Part shown: piece by piece, positions 46,570-60,373 of the stretch | Position numbering within the stretch: the stretch's first letter is position 1 | Layout of the letters: each line of letters begins with the position of its first letter | Assembly (NCBI GenBank): GCA_948144175.1 | Contig: CANXME010002569.1 | Coordinates: 62,001-126,000, forward strand | Direction: 5' to 3' | DNA from: Closterium sp. NIES-65 | Taxonomy: Eukaryota; Streptophyta; Zygnematophyceae; Desmidiales; Closteriaceae | DNA: 64,000 nucleotides | Program-made: the position numbers and the translations under genes | The notes under the pieces: generated by a model | The model's database searches: none | What the model was told of the DNA's origin: nothing | Seen by the model: only the letters and a program-made list of their open reading frames with translations

Positions 46570-49500
46570 ATGGATTGCACGGGAATGCCGGCTTCCATTC
46601 GCCGACGGGTCGGGTTTCGAACCCTAAGCGGAAGCAATTCCATTTTCACTGATTCTATTCCGGAGGAAACGGCGAATTTCGGCTTAGCTCACGAAATATA
46701 TCGAACAGCGTCGTGTAACGAGGAGATCGAAGAGGAGGAGGATTGCGAGGAGTTATTGCTTACGGGGCAAGATGAGGCTTACGAGGGGGTCGGGTGCTGT
46801 CCTTCGCTGACCTACAGCGGCTTAAAGCCACAGCAGACACGCCGTCTACTATTACCTACAGGAACAAAATCTGCATACGATCCCTCTAGTACTAGAAGTG
46901 CCGAGGAAATTGATAGTTGGGAGAACGAGGAGGAGGCGGCGAGAGAAGAAAGAGCGGAAGACGCAGAGAGTGAGAGGGAAGGCGGCAGGAGTGAATCTTT
47001 GTTGGAAGAGGGGGCTGAGGAGTATCTTGCATCTGATCATGATGATGGGGGCCAAGAGAGTGATGATGGGGGCCAAGAGAGTGATGATGGGGGGCATGCG
47101 TCTGATGATGGGCGGGGGTGTGAGTTCGGACCTGGGGAGGAGGAGGCGGAGAGAGCTATGCTCGAGGAGGCGGACGACGCGGCGAAAGGCCGGCAGTCGT
47201 GGGTATCGAGTGTGGAGTGGTTCGTGTCGTGGCCGCTCAGGCGACTCAGCCACCCGTGGCGCAAGGTACGCCGCGAATGCTGCAATGCTGTGGTGTCTGT
47301 CTCGTCTTGGGGCGCCTCAAAATTAAACACAGCAAACCGCCGTGGCAAAAGGTACGCTGTGAATAGTGCCACGCAAAATGGTGTGCGTGTGCGTGTGCGT
47401 GTGCGTGCGTGTGCGTGTGCGTGTGCGTGCGTGTGCGTGTGCGTGTGCGTGTGCGTGCGTGTGCGTGTGCGTGTGCGTGTGCGTGCGTGTGTGTGTGTAT
47501 GTGTGTGTGTCACCGTGTGTGCGCACGCGCGCGCACGTGCATGGGTGCGTGCGTGTGTGTGTTTGCATGTGTGTGTGTTCGCCCAAAACATGTTTGGTTC
47601 GCCCGAACAATTTTTGGTGATTAGGTGTGTTCGGTTCTTCTCGAACATGTTTGAGGCGAACCGAACAGGTGTTCGCCCTTGTGCTCATGTAGTAGCTGCT
47701 TGTGGGATGAGAGGGAAAACACGTAGAGTAACTTGCTGGTGTTTACAATGGTAGGGCTGAAGGTTTGTGGGATGAGAGGGAAAACACGTAGAGTAACTTG
47801 CTTCTCACCTCCCCTCCTGCTCCTGTGGTCACATCACACCCCTCCCATGCCCACCTCCTTCCCTCCTCCCAGCGAGTGCTGTGGCTGTGGGTGCTGCTGG
47901 CAGCCGCCATCCTGTCGCTGGTGTTTACAGTCGCATGGCAGCACGCGCAGGCGAGTGAGAGGGGCGACCTGGAGGGGCGCTGTGATGAGTGGGCGGCGTT
48001 TATCGGCGCCAAGTTCAACACCACCGTTGCCAACACACGCTCCATTTCGGATTTCGTCCGCGCCTACTACCTGGATACGTAAGAGCAGGGAATGGCAGGG
48101 TAGGGCAGGACAGGGCAGGGCAGGACAGGGCAGGGCAGGACAGGGCAGGGCAGGACAGGGCAGGGCAGGACAGGGCAGGGCAGGACAGGGTAGGGCAGGA
48201 CAGGGTAGGGCAGGACAGGGTAGGGCAGGACAGGGTAGGGCAGGACAGGGTAGGGCAGGACAGGGTAGGGCAGGACAGGGTAGGGCAGGACAGGGTAGGG
48301 CAGGACAGGGTAGGGCAGGACAGGGTAGGGCAGGACAGGGTAGGGCAGGACAGGGTAGGGCAGGACAGGGTAGGGCAGGACAGGGTAGGGCAGGACAGGG
48401 TAGGGCAGGACAGGGTAGGGCAGGACAGGGTAGGGCACTGCGAGGACGAGTGCCGTGCGATTCTCTGTGCTTCTCCCACCCAGTGCCGCGAGTGGCTTGA
48501 GTGCTCCCCATAGGCACTGCGAGGACGAGTGGGCTGTGACTCTCTGGGCTAAGCTTTACAGCACCACCACGTGCCAATACATGCTCTCTGTCTCCGATTT
48601 TATATGTGGCTACTGCCTTGATACGGCATCCACAGCACACGGGCGCTCTTTGCTTCTCCAGGTGACTATTGCATTTGGCCTGGTTGTCTGACGTGAGAAT
48701 ATTACGAATCAAGTATTCTTATTTATTTCTTTATTTATTTTATTTTAATCCTGGTGGGACACACCACACTTGGTGTGTTTGCCCTTCACCCCAATCCATC
48801 TAAGCTCCTTTTTTTCGGGCATAGTGAATTTCAGGCTAACTTGCCCAACTTCCCTCCTCTCCCCCGCTCTGTCACTCCCCTCTCCGCTATTTCTTCCCTT
48901 CTACCTTCTTCCCTTCTACCTTCTTCCCTTCTACCTTCTTCCCTTCTACCTTCTTCCCTTCTACCTTCTTCCCTTCTACCTTCTTCCCTTCTACCTTCTT
49001 CCCTCTCCTCTCCCCTTCCCCTCCCGCCAACTTCCCCCTTCACCCCACCGAACCCATCCACCCCTATCACCTCCGCCATACACCGGGGCGGGGGCAACGA
49101 GCATGAAGGAACACTTGCGAGACTTGGCGAGCTTCCAGCGCTTCACTCACGCTACTCTTGACTTTGAGTCGACCTAAATATGCATTTGCATTCTTCCCTC
49201 CTCCACCCCACCCCTGGTGATCAGCATGAAGGAGGACTTTCGTGACTTGGCGAAATTCCAGCGGTTCACCCAGGCTACTCTCGACAGTCGACCAATGGCG
49301 TCACGTGAGTTGCATGTGATTTGAACCCATGGCATCATGTAAGCTGCATGTGATTTGAACCCATGGCATCATGTAAGCTGCATGTGATTTGAATCCATGG
49401 CATCATGTGAGCTGCATGTGATTTGGACCCATGACCTCTTTAGAGTTGCATGTGATCAGATCCCATGGCCTCATTTCAGTTGCATGTGGGTTGATTTCCC

Positions 49501-52500
49501 CCCCTTCCCCAAACCCCCACTCCTCCCCCGCCCTCCTCCTCTTATTCCCCCCACCCTTCACCCTTGGATTCCCCATTTCCTTACCCCCCCCTCTCACCCA
49601 CTTCTCCCTCTTCCTCCTCCCACCCTCCTACCCACCCATCCACGCACCCGCCTAACCACCCCGTTCCCTCCAGTCGTGGCCTTCACGCTCCTCGTGAACA
49701 GCTCGCTCATCCGACACAGAATTGAGAAGATCGCCGGCCACTGCTTCTACGGGCGCGAGCCCAACGGCACCGTGTCATGCCGCCCGCGTGGCCTGCCCCT
49801 GTACGCGCCGCTGCTTATCTTCAACGGGCGCAAGGACTACAACCCGCGGTTGAGGCCCGCTGCTGCTGGATGCTGCTACGACATGCTGGATGGTGAGTCG
49901 ATTGTGTTCTTATTATCCTACAGTATGTCGGGACGTCTCGAAAACTCACTCATTTCACCTGGATGCTGCTACGACATGCTGGATGCTGCTACGACATGCT
50001 GGATGGTGAGTGAGTGGGGCTGGATCCAGCCGGTTCATTCGGACTGGTTCGGGCCGGGTCAATCTTCTTCTCATGGGGCCATTGGTCCATGGGGTCAATC
50101 TTCTTCTCATGGGGCCATTGGTCCATGGGGTCAATCTTCTTCTCATGGGGCCATTGGTCCATGGGGTCAATCTTCTTCTCATGGGGCCATTGGTCCATGG
50201 GGTCAATCTTCTTCTCATGGGGCCATTGGTCCATGGGGTCAATCTTCTTCTCATGGGGCCATTGGTCCATGGGGTCAATCTTCTTCTCATGGGGCCATTG
50301 GTCCATGGGGTCAATCTTCTTCTCATGGGGCCATTGGTCCATGGGGTCAATCTTCTTCTCATGGGGCCATTGGTCCCTTAGTGGGAAAATACGCTCAGAA
50401 CTGTTTGCGTTTAGCGTATACACGCTAGCGTTTATACGCAATACGCAAAACGCTAGCGAATACGCTATACGCTAGCCAAATTTTTTTAGGGGCAGCCCGG
50501 CCAAAAAAATTCAACCTATACGGTTCGCTTCGGAATTGCACGACGAACACATTGGCGGGGTCAAATGTCACGTCCGCGCTGTGTGCTAGCGTGGACGTGG
50601 GTTGAAAGTTTGAGCCGCGAATGGAAAGTCACGTACGTCGAGTCGCGCTTGCACGTTCCCTCACATTTTGGTGGTCACAGTCAGTACCGCATTCAAAACC
50701 TTCACAACCAATTGCGATTCCAACTTCAGTTGCCCATCTTCCAACTCCCCCAATCTACTCGCTATTAAACACGCACACCCCCAACATCCAACTCATTAGG
50801 TCTTCTCCCGCTACCAGCAGAGCACTGGGCATTCCCTAGCGCCTGGTGCCTATGTCGACTACTACCACTTCTCCTCCCACGGCACCGTCAGTTAACACCG
50901 TTGGCAGCTCGCAGACTCTTCTAACCGAGGCACGGGAGTATCTCCCCGACGTCGACCATGTCGTCTTCAAGCATTTCCGCATCGTCAAGCGGGTCGAGGG
51001 TAAAGCCCAGCAGTACGAGTGCAAGTTCTGCAGCAACCTCTACACCGGTGCTGCCATCCGATGCGCGCAACACTTCGCGTCGTGGAAGGGCATGAAACGC
51101 CGTGAAGTGGTGCTGTGCAAGGATGTGCCGCAAGATGTGCGTCGGGCCATGAAAGCGCATTACGAGGCAAAGACTGCTGCGGCCGACGAAAGGAGGCGGG
51201 CCGCTGCTGCCGCGGTTGCCGCGGTGACGGCTGACGGTGGGAAGCGCGCGCGAATCACCGATTACCTCGAGGGGGATACGGCTGCACGAAAGCGAGAAGC
51301 GGACGAGTCACTTGCGCTTGCTTGGGCCGCCCTCCACATCCCCGAGCGCCACATTGACCATCCTCTGATGGTCAACGCATTGAACAACGTCTCCCGCGCC
51401 GGGAAAGACTACGTCCCCCCGAAGCGGAAATACGTCGGCGGTGCTGGCCTTGTAGCGTGTCGCAACGGCATCGAGGCGGGTTTGGTGGGCGTCAAAACGA
51501 GCTGGAAGCGGACGGGCGTGACGGTGTCGTCCGACATGATGACGGACCGCAGGGGCAGGCCGCAGGCCAACATTCTTCTCGTCAATGATTCGGGCGCCGT
51601 CTTCTACGACTGTGTTGACTGCAACATGGAGAAGAAAACGGGTGGTTACGTGGCGGGGATTCTCAGGCCCGTGGTGGAGGAAGTGGGGCCAGAGAACGTT
51701 GTGGCGTTCTGCATGGATGGGGGATCGAACTACGCGGTGGCGGTGAAGCGACTGATTCAGGAGTGGCCGCACATTCAAGACGTGCCGTGCGCCACCCATG
51801 TGATGGATCTTCTCCTGGAAGACGTGGGGAAGATGGGGTGGGCTAAGCCGGTGGTCGACAAGGGAGGGGAGATTAGCAGCTTCGTCCGCAACCACCATTG
51901 GACCCGCGGGTACCTGCGCACGCCGGAATTGGTGGAGGGGAAGGTTCTGGAAGCGCTGAAGCCGGCTGGAACGAGGTTCGGGACGAACTACATCTCCATC
52001 TCCCGGCTGTGTGCGATGCGCGGCAACCTCACCAACATGGTGACGAGCGAGGGGTGGAAGGAGTGGGCGGTAGGGGACCGGAAGAAATCATGCGACGCGT
52101 TTGCTGCGCTGATCCATGATGCCGCCTGGTGGAAGACGGCCGACTTCTTCACTGCCCTCCTGAAGCTGCCCTATAAGGCGATGAGGCAGACGGACGGGCA
52201 TGCCGTGGGGATGATGGGGAGGATATAGGATGTTATGCTTCAGTTGACTGAGGACGTGGGGGACTTACTCGATGCGGACGAGGAGCAGCTGAGCAACGCG
52301 GATAAGGACCAGATCCGCAAGATCCTCAGAGACCGCTGGGACGGCAGCCTCGCATGCGCCATGCATGTCGCTGGCCGCATCCTCAACCCCGCCAATCAGG
52401 AGGAAGATATCTTCGGCACTGATCTCGAGTGCACGAAGGTCTTCAAGGCGTTCATCAGCAAGTACGCCGAGTTCCTTGCGAGCCGCGGGGATGGGGGGGA

Positions 52501-53216
52501 TGACGCTTGCAGCATCTTGCTTGAGCTGGGAGACGGGCTGAGGGCGTTTCTTGACATGAAGGGTTCTTTTGGGATGCCGGAAGCCGTGGCACAGAGGAAG
52601 CTGGTGAAAGAGGGGAAGTATAGCATGGTGAAGTGGTGGCAGTGGAATGGGACCGATGCTCCACGTGTGGCGGGGCTCGCGGTACGGGTGCTGTCTCAGC
52701 CCGTGTCCGCCTCACCTTGTGAGCGTGGATGGTCATCTTGGGATGTCGTCCACACCGCACGTCGGAACAGGCTCGGATCCGCCAAGTGCAGGGACTTGGT
52801 CTATGTTACGCACAACTGGAATGTTGTGCGCAACTGGCACACGCGCGCCGATGTCCTGCCACATGTGGTGGCCGGGATAGGAGCGGAGCCTCCAATCCCG
52901 GCGGGATACAATGGGCTGGAAGACGAGGCGAAGGGAGAGGATGAGGAGGAAAGCGACGACGACATCCTCGAAGACGAGTACGCTAAGTAGAGGGGGCATA
53001 TGTGGCTTGCATTGCAGTGGGCGGCCAGGCCTAAGGAGTAGTACCTAGAGAGTCCAGGATATAAGTGATGGTCGTGATGGTGTAGTGTACCATTGTAGTG
53101 ATGGTAGTGGTAAGAGAGTTAGAGAGTAGGGGAAAGTTATGTGCAGGCCTTGGTGTATGTGACTTAGTGGGAAAAAAATGTACTCTGAAATTTCAGACCC
53201 CAAACCCCTGCCCCAT

Positions 53217-53247
<31 letters not shown>

Positions 53248-54391
53248 TTCCCAGGGTTTTTTTGACCCTGCCCGGGAAGTTTTTTTTCTGCCCGGAAAAG
53301 CGTATTCCCAAACCCGGCCCGAAAGCGTTTAGCGTATATACGAGTGCGTATATAAGATAAGCTTATATACGCAATAAGCTTATATTCCCACTAAGATTGG
53401 TCCATGGGGTCAATCTTCTTCTCATGGGGCCATTGGTCCATGGGGTCAATCTTCTTCTCATGGGGCCATTGGTCCATGGGGTCAATCTTCTTATCCCACG
53501 GCACGGCAGGTGACTCAACCCCACGAGGTCCTCTTATCAGTCGAAAGGTCTACCTCAAACTGTCTCTGTGGCTAAAGGGCAGCGAGGGACATGATGATCC
53601 ACCGGGCCATCGACTCACCCTCCTCTGTCATGTCTTCAAGAGATCTCAGGGAATCATGAATCACTCCCCTCCACCCTGCCCTCCTTCATCACCGCCTCCC
53701 ACCTCCGCCCACCCCATCCCACCCCCTCCCACTGTCCCTCTCAGACCAAGGAGTGGGCGACATGATCCACCGGGCCATCAACTCAGCCGCCGCTGTCATG
53801 TCGCCGCCTTTCATGCGCGATGGCTACCCATACCATTTCATCGGCCAGGCCTTCCCAGTCTACTTCAACCTCACCACCTTCGCCCTGCCCCCCTCGTCCG
53901 CGCGTCCGTCCATCACCATCCCTCCGCTTGCCACCCCCGGACCTGGGGTGCTCCCACGGGGGATCGTCATCGCGGGGTATAACTTTGCCAACCTGCGGTC
54001 GCTTGTGGGGTTTCAGCAGCTGGTGGAGCTGAAGACGAGGGTTTATCTGGTGGATGGGACAAGGGGCGGGGCGTGGGATGGTGCGCGGAATGAAAGTGCA
54101 CGGAATGAGGACGGAAAGACTGGTAGATGGATGCCTGCGCTTTTATTTGACCATGAGGGGGTGGTGGGTGAGGAGGAGATTGGGGCATGGATGGTGGATG
54201 GGGAGGAGCAGCAGCGGGGGAGAGTGCGACGGGCGGTGAATTTGGGAGATCCAACAAAAAGTTTCTATATTTTCTGCGAGTAAGTTGATGTGTGCATGCA
54301 TGTGTACGTGCATGGATCTATACATGCATACGGATTGAATGAGTGTGTTCGTCCATGGATCTGTGAAACATGCATGCTCGCACGCATACAT

Positions 54392-54483
<92 letters not shown>

Positions 54484-57400
54484 CCGCACGCACGCACACA
54501 CACACATGTATAGCAGCATCCGCTTGCCTCTGCAATCCAGCCCTCCGCATCTTCCCTCACCACCGTTCTCCTTCCCCATGCCCCCCTTTCCCTTCTTCTC
54601 TTCTCGGCCTTACATCCCACCTCAGGCACACCTCCTACTCCCGCCCGTTCGGCCCCTTCATCTGGATAATAGTTGTGGCTCTCTTCCTCACCGTCTCCAC
54701 CATCCTCCTCTGGACGAGCATCCAGCTCATGCACGCCTTTGAGTGCGACTGTCAGCACCTGGCCGCGGCGCAGCAGGAGCTGCGTGCTGCTCGAGAGGAA
54801 GCCGAGGCGGCGAGCCGTGCCAAGGGAGACTTTCTCACCACCGTGAGCCACGAGATCCGCACTCCCATGAACGGCGTAATAGGTATGTGACTTTCAAGGC
54901 GGCTCAGTGGTACGTGAATTGATTGTTCGTGCGTTTGGGGATGCAATGAGTCTTTGTTTGGTGCTGTGCTTAGGTTGATGCAAGTCGTGCCAATATCCTT
55001 GTCCCCATCACATCCTCCTTCAATGTCACGTCCCTAAGGCCAGTAGAAAACGGTAAAAAACGAGAATGGGGGTAGTACGTGGGCTATTGCAGTCTGAGGG
55101 TGGTTATAATCGCAATAATCTTCAATGGGATTCAAACGAAAGTTAGAGTGCACAGACGGATTTATGCGGAGCGGCTTCAGAACTTTATACAGATCTCGAA
55201 GTAACAAGTTCAGTCAAGCGATTTCATACCAAAATGAGGACACTATGACGGTTTGGACAACGGTCGAGCAGCCACAATAGTCTTAAGATACAAAGTAAGA
55301 AGTTCGAGTTGAGAATGATTCACAGCCTTTACAAACCCCAAGAGCCGAGTTCCAAGTAAGTGCAACAAGGCTACACAGTCCGTAACCTTGAAGGGTCTCA
55401 TCTCAATATCACATATTGAACAACCCACATCGCTTTTTGTTTGTCATCGTTTGTTTCTTCCCACTCCCAGGCATGTTGAACCTGTTGCAAGAAACCCCGT
55501 TGGACGGCACGCAGCAGGACTACGCGGAGACGGCGTGCAGCAGCGGGCGGGCGCTGTGTGCGCTGATCAACGACATTCTCGACCTCTCCAAGATCGAGGC
55601 TGAGAAGCTCCACCTCGAGCGCATCCCCCTCAACCTGTGCGCCGAGCTCGACGACGTGCTCGCGCTCTTCGTGGAGAGCGCCCAGGAGAAGCGCTGCGTG
55701 GAGCTGGCAGCCTTCGTGGCTGACGACGTGCCCGAGACGCTGCTTGGGGACCCACTTCGAGTGAAACAGGTGGATGTGGTAGTGTTGGTATGGTAGTACG
55801 CATGAGCAAGAACCGAACGCGAACCGTTTCAGGTCAAACAGGGTCAAGCTTCATGATCTCTGTCTTTCTTTCTTTGCACAGATACCCCTGCACTGATGTT
55901 TGCTTTCAATCACTTCATCCGTTGCATTCGTGGCGCGACCCTTGCTCACCCTCTGTGTGCGTGCGTGTGTGCTTGTTTGTTTGTTTTTTCTGCATGCATC
56001 AGATCCTCATCAACCTCATCGGCAACGCCCTCAAGTTCACCACCAAGGGCCACGTCTTCATTGTCGTGCGCCTCGCAACCGCCACCGACAGCACCACCAA
56101 CGATGATGCCAATACCCCTCCATCACTGCTCTCAGCTGCATCCTCCACATCCTCCTCGTCACCCTCACTGTCACCATCACCACCATCACCATCCCCATCC
56201 CTCACCAAAGGATCGGCCACCATCAGGCGCCACTCCCTTGCCAGTTACTTCACCAGTGCAAGGAACCATAGAGAGGGGAAGGATGCACCCGAGGCAGCGG
56301 TGCTGAAGCAGGGGAAGGATACAGCCAAGGCAGATGGAGCCACTGCCGAAGTAAATGAGACGAGCGGTGCTTCTGGCGGCGACCAAGGCACCAGTGCCGA
56401 TGTGGACACTGGTGGCTGTGAGCCAGTTGCGCATTCTTCCACTGACCCTGGGTGCCTGACACTGAGTGGCCGGCCTGCCATGAAGACATGGTGCTCGTGG
56501 GAGGGCATGCGGGAGCACATGGACCTTGCTGCCGTTGGCATGGGCATGGGCATGGGCATGGGCACGGCAAATGATACCTGGCGTTGTCGCCATCGCCTTC
56601 GCATCGTGCCCTCTGACCAGCCTGTGCGCCTGATGGTGGCTGTGGAAGACACAGGTACGCTCTCATTGCGCTTGTGTGCATGCGTGTGCGCGCGATCGCG
56701 TGTGCGACTGATGATGGTTTTTTTAGAATTCTCGAAAACCAGCTCATTGCGCTTGTGTGCGTGTGCATGCGTGTGCGTGTGCATGCGTGTGCGCCTGATG
56801 GTAGTGTGGAGGGTACAGGTACATACGACGATTGCAATCGCATTTGATCATCTTGTGCAATTGTTAATCATGTTCTGCGATGTGTTATCACGAATGCTTT
56901 CAAGCTTTCACATGCTATTCTTTTTGAGTCAACGCAAAAGTCACTATCCTATTCTTCCACCTATTGTGCTCCCATGCTCATTCTTCCTGCAGGTACCGGC
57001 ATCCCCCGGCACGCGCGGAGGCACATCTTCCGGCCGTACACACAGGCAGAGCGCAGCACGGCACGGCTGCATGGAGGCACGGGCATCAGCCTCTCCATCT
57101 GCAAGGTGCGGTGTGTTCTTGAGGCATCCTACATTGCTATCCTTCTTTACCTGCCCAATATTTTTCCGTTTCCCCACTCTAATCCCCTCCACCACCCCCC
57201 ACCCTCCCCCCCCCCCATCGCCTGCAGCGCCTGGTGTCACTGATGGGTGGATCCATCTCGTTTGTCTCAAAGCCAGGCGTCGGCACCACCTTCATCTTCG
57301 ATATCCTCCTCCACACACCCCCTCTCCTCCACACACCCCCTCTCCTCCACACACCCCCTCTCCCTCACCCCCCTGGGCCTCGTCGCTCCCCGGCTCATCC

Positions 57401-57895
57401 TCCCCAACCCCACACAACTCCTCCTCAACCCACCACTCCGCCTCATGCCCCTGTCCCACCTCTCTCCACTCTCTCACTCCCTCCTCCCCTGCTAAATGCA
57501 TCTCCAACCTCTAAGCCCTCCTCTTCCTCTCCCTCTGGCACAACTTCCATCCCCGCTCCTCTTCCTCAAAGCTCCTGTAACGTGCCCACCCAAGGCACAG
57601 CCAACCAGCACCAGCAGAAGCAGCAGCAGCATCAGGCAGCATGTGGGCTTCCTAATGGAAGTGTGTGTGTGGTGAGTGGTGGGAATGACGGGAGGGCAGC
57701 ATGTGAATGGGAAGGCGTGTGTGTGGTGAGTGTGGACGACCGGGCAGTGCGGCATAACGTCACTCTCTCTCTGCTGCGCCGCCTTGGCATCTGCACCCTC
57801 CCCTGCCCCTCCTTCCACCTCCTCCCCCGCCTCCTCGCCCAACACCGTGCCTTGCATCATGCAGAGCAGAAGCAGGGGCAGGAGCAGGGGCAGGG

Positions 57896-57942
<47 letters not shown>

Positions 57943-57963
57943 GGCAAGAGCAGGAGCAGGAGG

Positions 57964-58031
<68 letters not shown>

Positions 58032-58400
58032 AGGCAGGAGCAGGGGGAGGAGCAGGAGCAGGAGCGGCTTCCCTGCTCACAAGCCAGCACAGGACCTATC
58101 AGCAACCATACTTATCCTCCTCTAAAGAATCGTCTCGAGCTATTGAATTGTCCTCTCGAGCCGCTGTCTCATCCTCTCGAACCGTTGAGTCATTCTCTCG
58201 AGCCTCCTCTCGAGCCATTTGGCTCGCCGGCTGTTCTTTTTGCATCTCTTGCCTTCCGCCCCTCCGCCTCCACCCCCTCTGCCTCCTCTGACCGTTGCTC
58301 CCCTCTCTCTCTCGCTCCCCTTTCCCGCCAGTCTTCCTGCCCTCCTCTTTCAGTCACTGCCTGCTCTTCAAGCGGGAATGGCGAGGGTAGAAGGGGGGAG

Positions 58401-58435
<35 letters not shown>

Positions 58436-58447
58436 GCAGCAGCAGCG

Positions 58448-58480
<33 letters not shown>

Positions 58481-60283
58481 GCGGAAGTGGCAGCGGCGCT
58501 GGCGGAAAAAAAAGCAGGAGAAAGAGGGAGAGGAGGAGGCGGAGGGGGAGGGGGAGGAGGAAGGAGAAGAGGAGGAGGATGAAGGAGAGGAAGAAGCAAA
58601 GGAGGTGGACGGAGAGAGGGAGGGGAGAGTGCAGCAACAGGTGCACTACAAGACCTTGAGCAAGGAGGAGAGGCGGGGATGGGTGGGAGCGGTGGTGGTG
58701 GAGGGGGAGATGATGCAGCGTCTGGGCGTCACAGCAGATCAAATCCATTCCCTCTTGATGGACCAGGGGGGTTTTGGGATGGCAGGCTATGGTGAGCCGA
58801 TGAGTAAGCCCGAGGAGATGAGTACAAGTGAGCAGATGAGCAAGGGAGGGCACATGAGTGGGGGTAGGGACGAAGGTGAAGAGATGGCAGGGGATGGGCT
58901 GCCACGAGTGAGCAGGTGTGCACTTGAGGAGAGCCCATGCGGAAGCGAGTGCGGCGCATGCAGCAAGAACAGCAGTAGCTGTAGAAGCTGGCCCGTCCCC
59001 TTCCTTGTGCTCCTGCATGGCTCCTACCTCCCCCCGCCCAGCCCTCTTGCCAGAAGCCTTACCGCGGCCAACAGCTTCAGCCCGAGGGATGCTTATAAAG
59101 GGGACAGCTTTTCCCATGAACTGGATTCGGACTGCCACAAGGAGGTCTGCTGTGAGTCGGCACGGATACGGAGGGGTCGGACCGGAGAGCGGAACAGGGA
59201 CAGGAGTATAGACAGGGGTATGGTCAGGAGCAGGAGAAGCAGCCGTAAGAGCAATGGGAGGGCCGCAACTGCTGAAAGAAGGGATGGAAGGGCGGATGGA
59301 TTCGATTGCGAGTGTAACCTGGGTGAATGTAACGATTTAACGAGAGGCTGCCAAGGCGGCAGCAGCAGCAAGAGCAGGAGCAGCAGGTCGCCTGCGCTTT
59401 CCGTCTCGCCCTCGCCTGCGCCCTCACTTGCGCCCTCCCCGTCTATTCCCTCGCTGCTTTCACTTGGCTTTGACGCTGTTGTGAGGAAGCCTCTTCGGAA
59501 ACCGGCATTGCTGGCGGCGCTTCTGCCGCTTTTTAGTGTGGGCACAGAGCTAAGTGAGTGTGTGCAGGAGGGTGGGGGAGGAGGAGAAAGAGGCAAGGGC
59601 GAGGATGCAGCACAGGGAGGGGCGAGAGACGAGGGTCATACTATGAAAACCAGCAGTCACCAGCAGCAGCAGCAGCAGGAACAGGAACAGATCTCGAGAG
59701 ATTTTGCGACTGCCTGCCGCCGGCCTCTCACTATGGGATGTAGTGACAGTACCGATCGACAGGGTGAAAGACAGGGTGAGAAGCAAGATAAGAGGCAGGA
59801 TGAGAGGCAGGGGCAGTGGGGTGGCGCAGCATTAGAGCTTGTGAGCCCATCGGCCCTCCACAAGGCAGGCAGCAGTGCTGCAGCGGCTCTCTGGCGAGCT
59901 GTGACATCCCCACACTCCCTCATGTCCCCCCAGTCCCTCGCTTCCCCTCAGTGGCTCGATTCCCCTCGCTTGTTCAAGTTGCGCCGATCTCATTCTCCCA
60001 CCTCTCCCGCCACCCCCACCACTCCTACCACTCCCAACACTCCCGCCACCCCGGCTTCTGACACTGCCAAATCCGAAGCTGCAAGCCCTGGGGCGGCACA
60101 AAACACGTCACCCAATTCCAACACTGGCCATGCTGCCTCTCTTCCGGGGCTGATCGTGTGTTGGGAGGAGGAGGCGTCCCGCGGTAGGCAGCAGCAGCAG
60201 GGCATGGATGGCAACAGTGCCTCCTTGGTGAACTGGTCTGCTTCCCTCAAGCATCTGATTGCACCGGCTGCAACCGCACCTGG

Positions 60284-60373
<90 letters not shown>

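Larger units (their letters stand above)
50377..53395 (+). mobile_element. Complete hAT transposon, 3,019 bp, with 8-bp target duplication, in HK-C intron 4
   Basis: Both ends carry the perfect inverted repeat CTTAGTGGGAA. attggtcc flanks the element (50369-50376 and 53396-53403); it is part of the 36-bp minisatellite unit, so the element jumped into the repeat. Subterminal regions contain repeated tatacgc/cgctagcg motifs, possible transposase-binding sites. It encodes one transposase in the same orientation as HK-C. Confidence 0.92.

Noticed and set aside
47581..47690. Small MITE from the cgaacatgtttg/gttcgccc inverted motifs in HK-C intron 1
   Set aside because: The inverted motifs are imperfect and no target duplication could be found.
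47989..48513. Open frames of G-Q-D-R-V, L-S-C-P-T and similar pentapeptides
   Set aside because: By-products of the 15-bp minisatellite in HK-C intron 2; its period is divisible by three, so any phase without a stop stays open.
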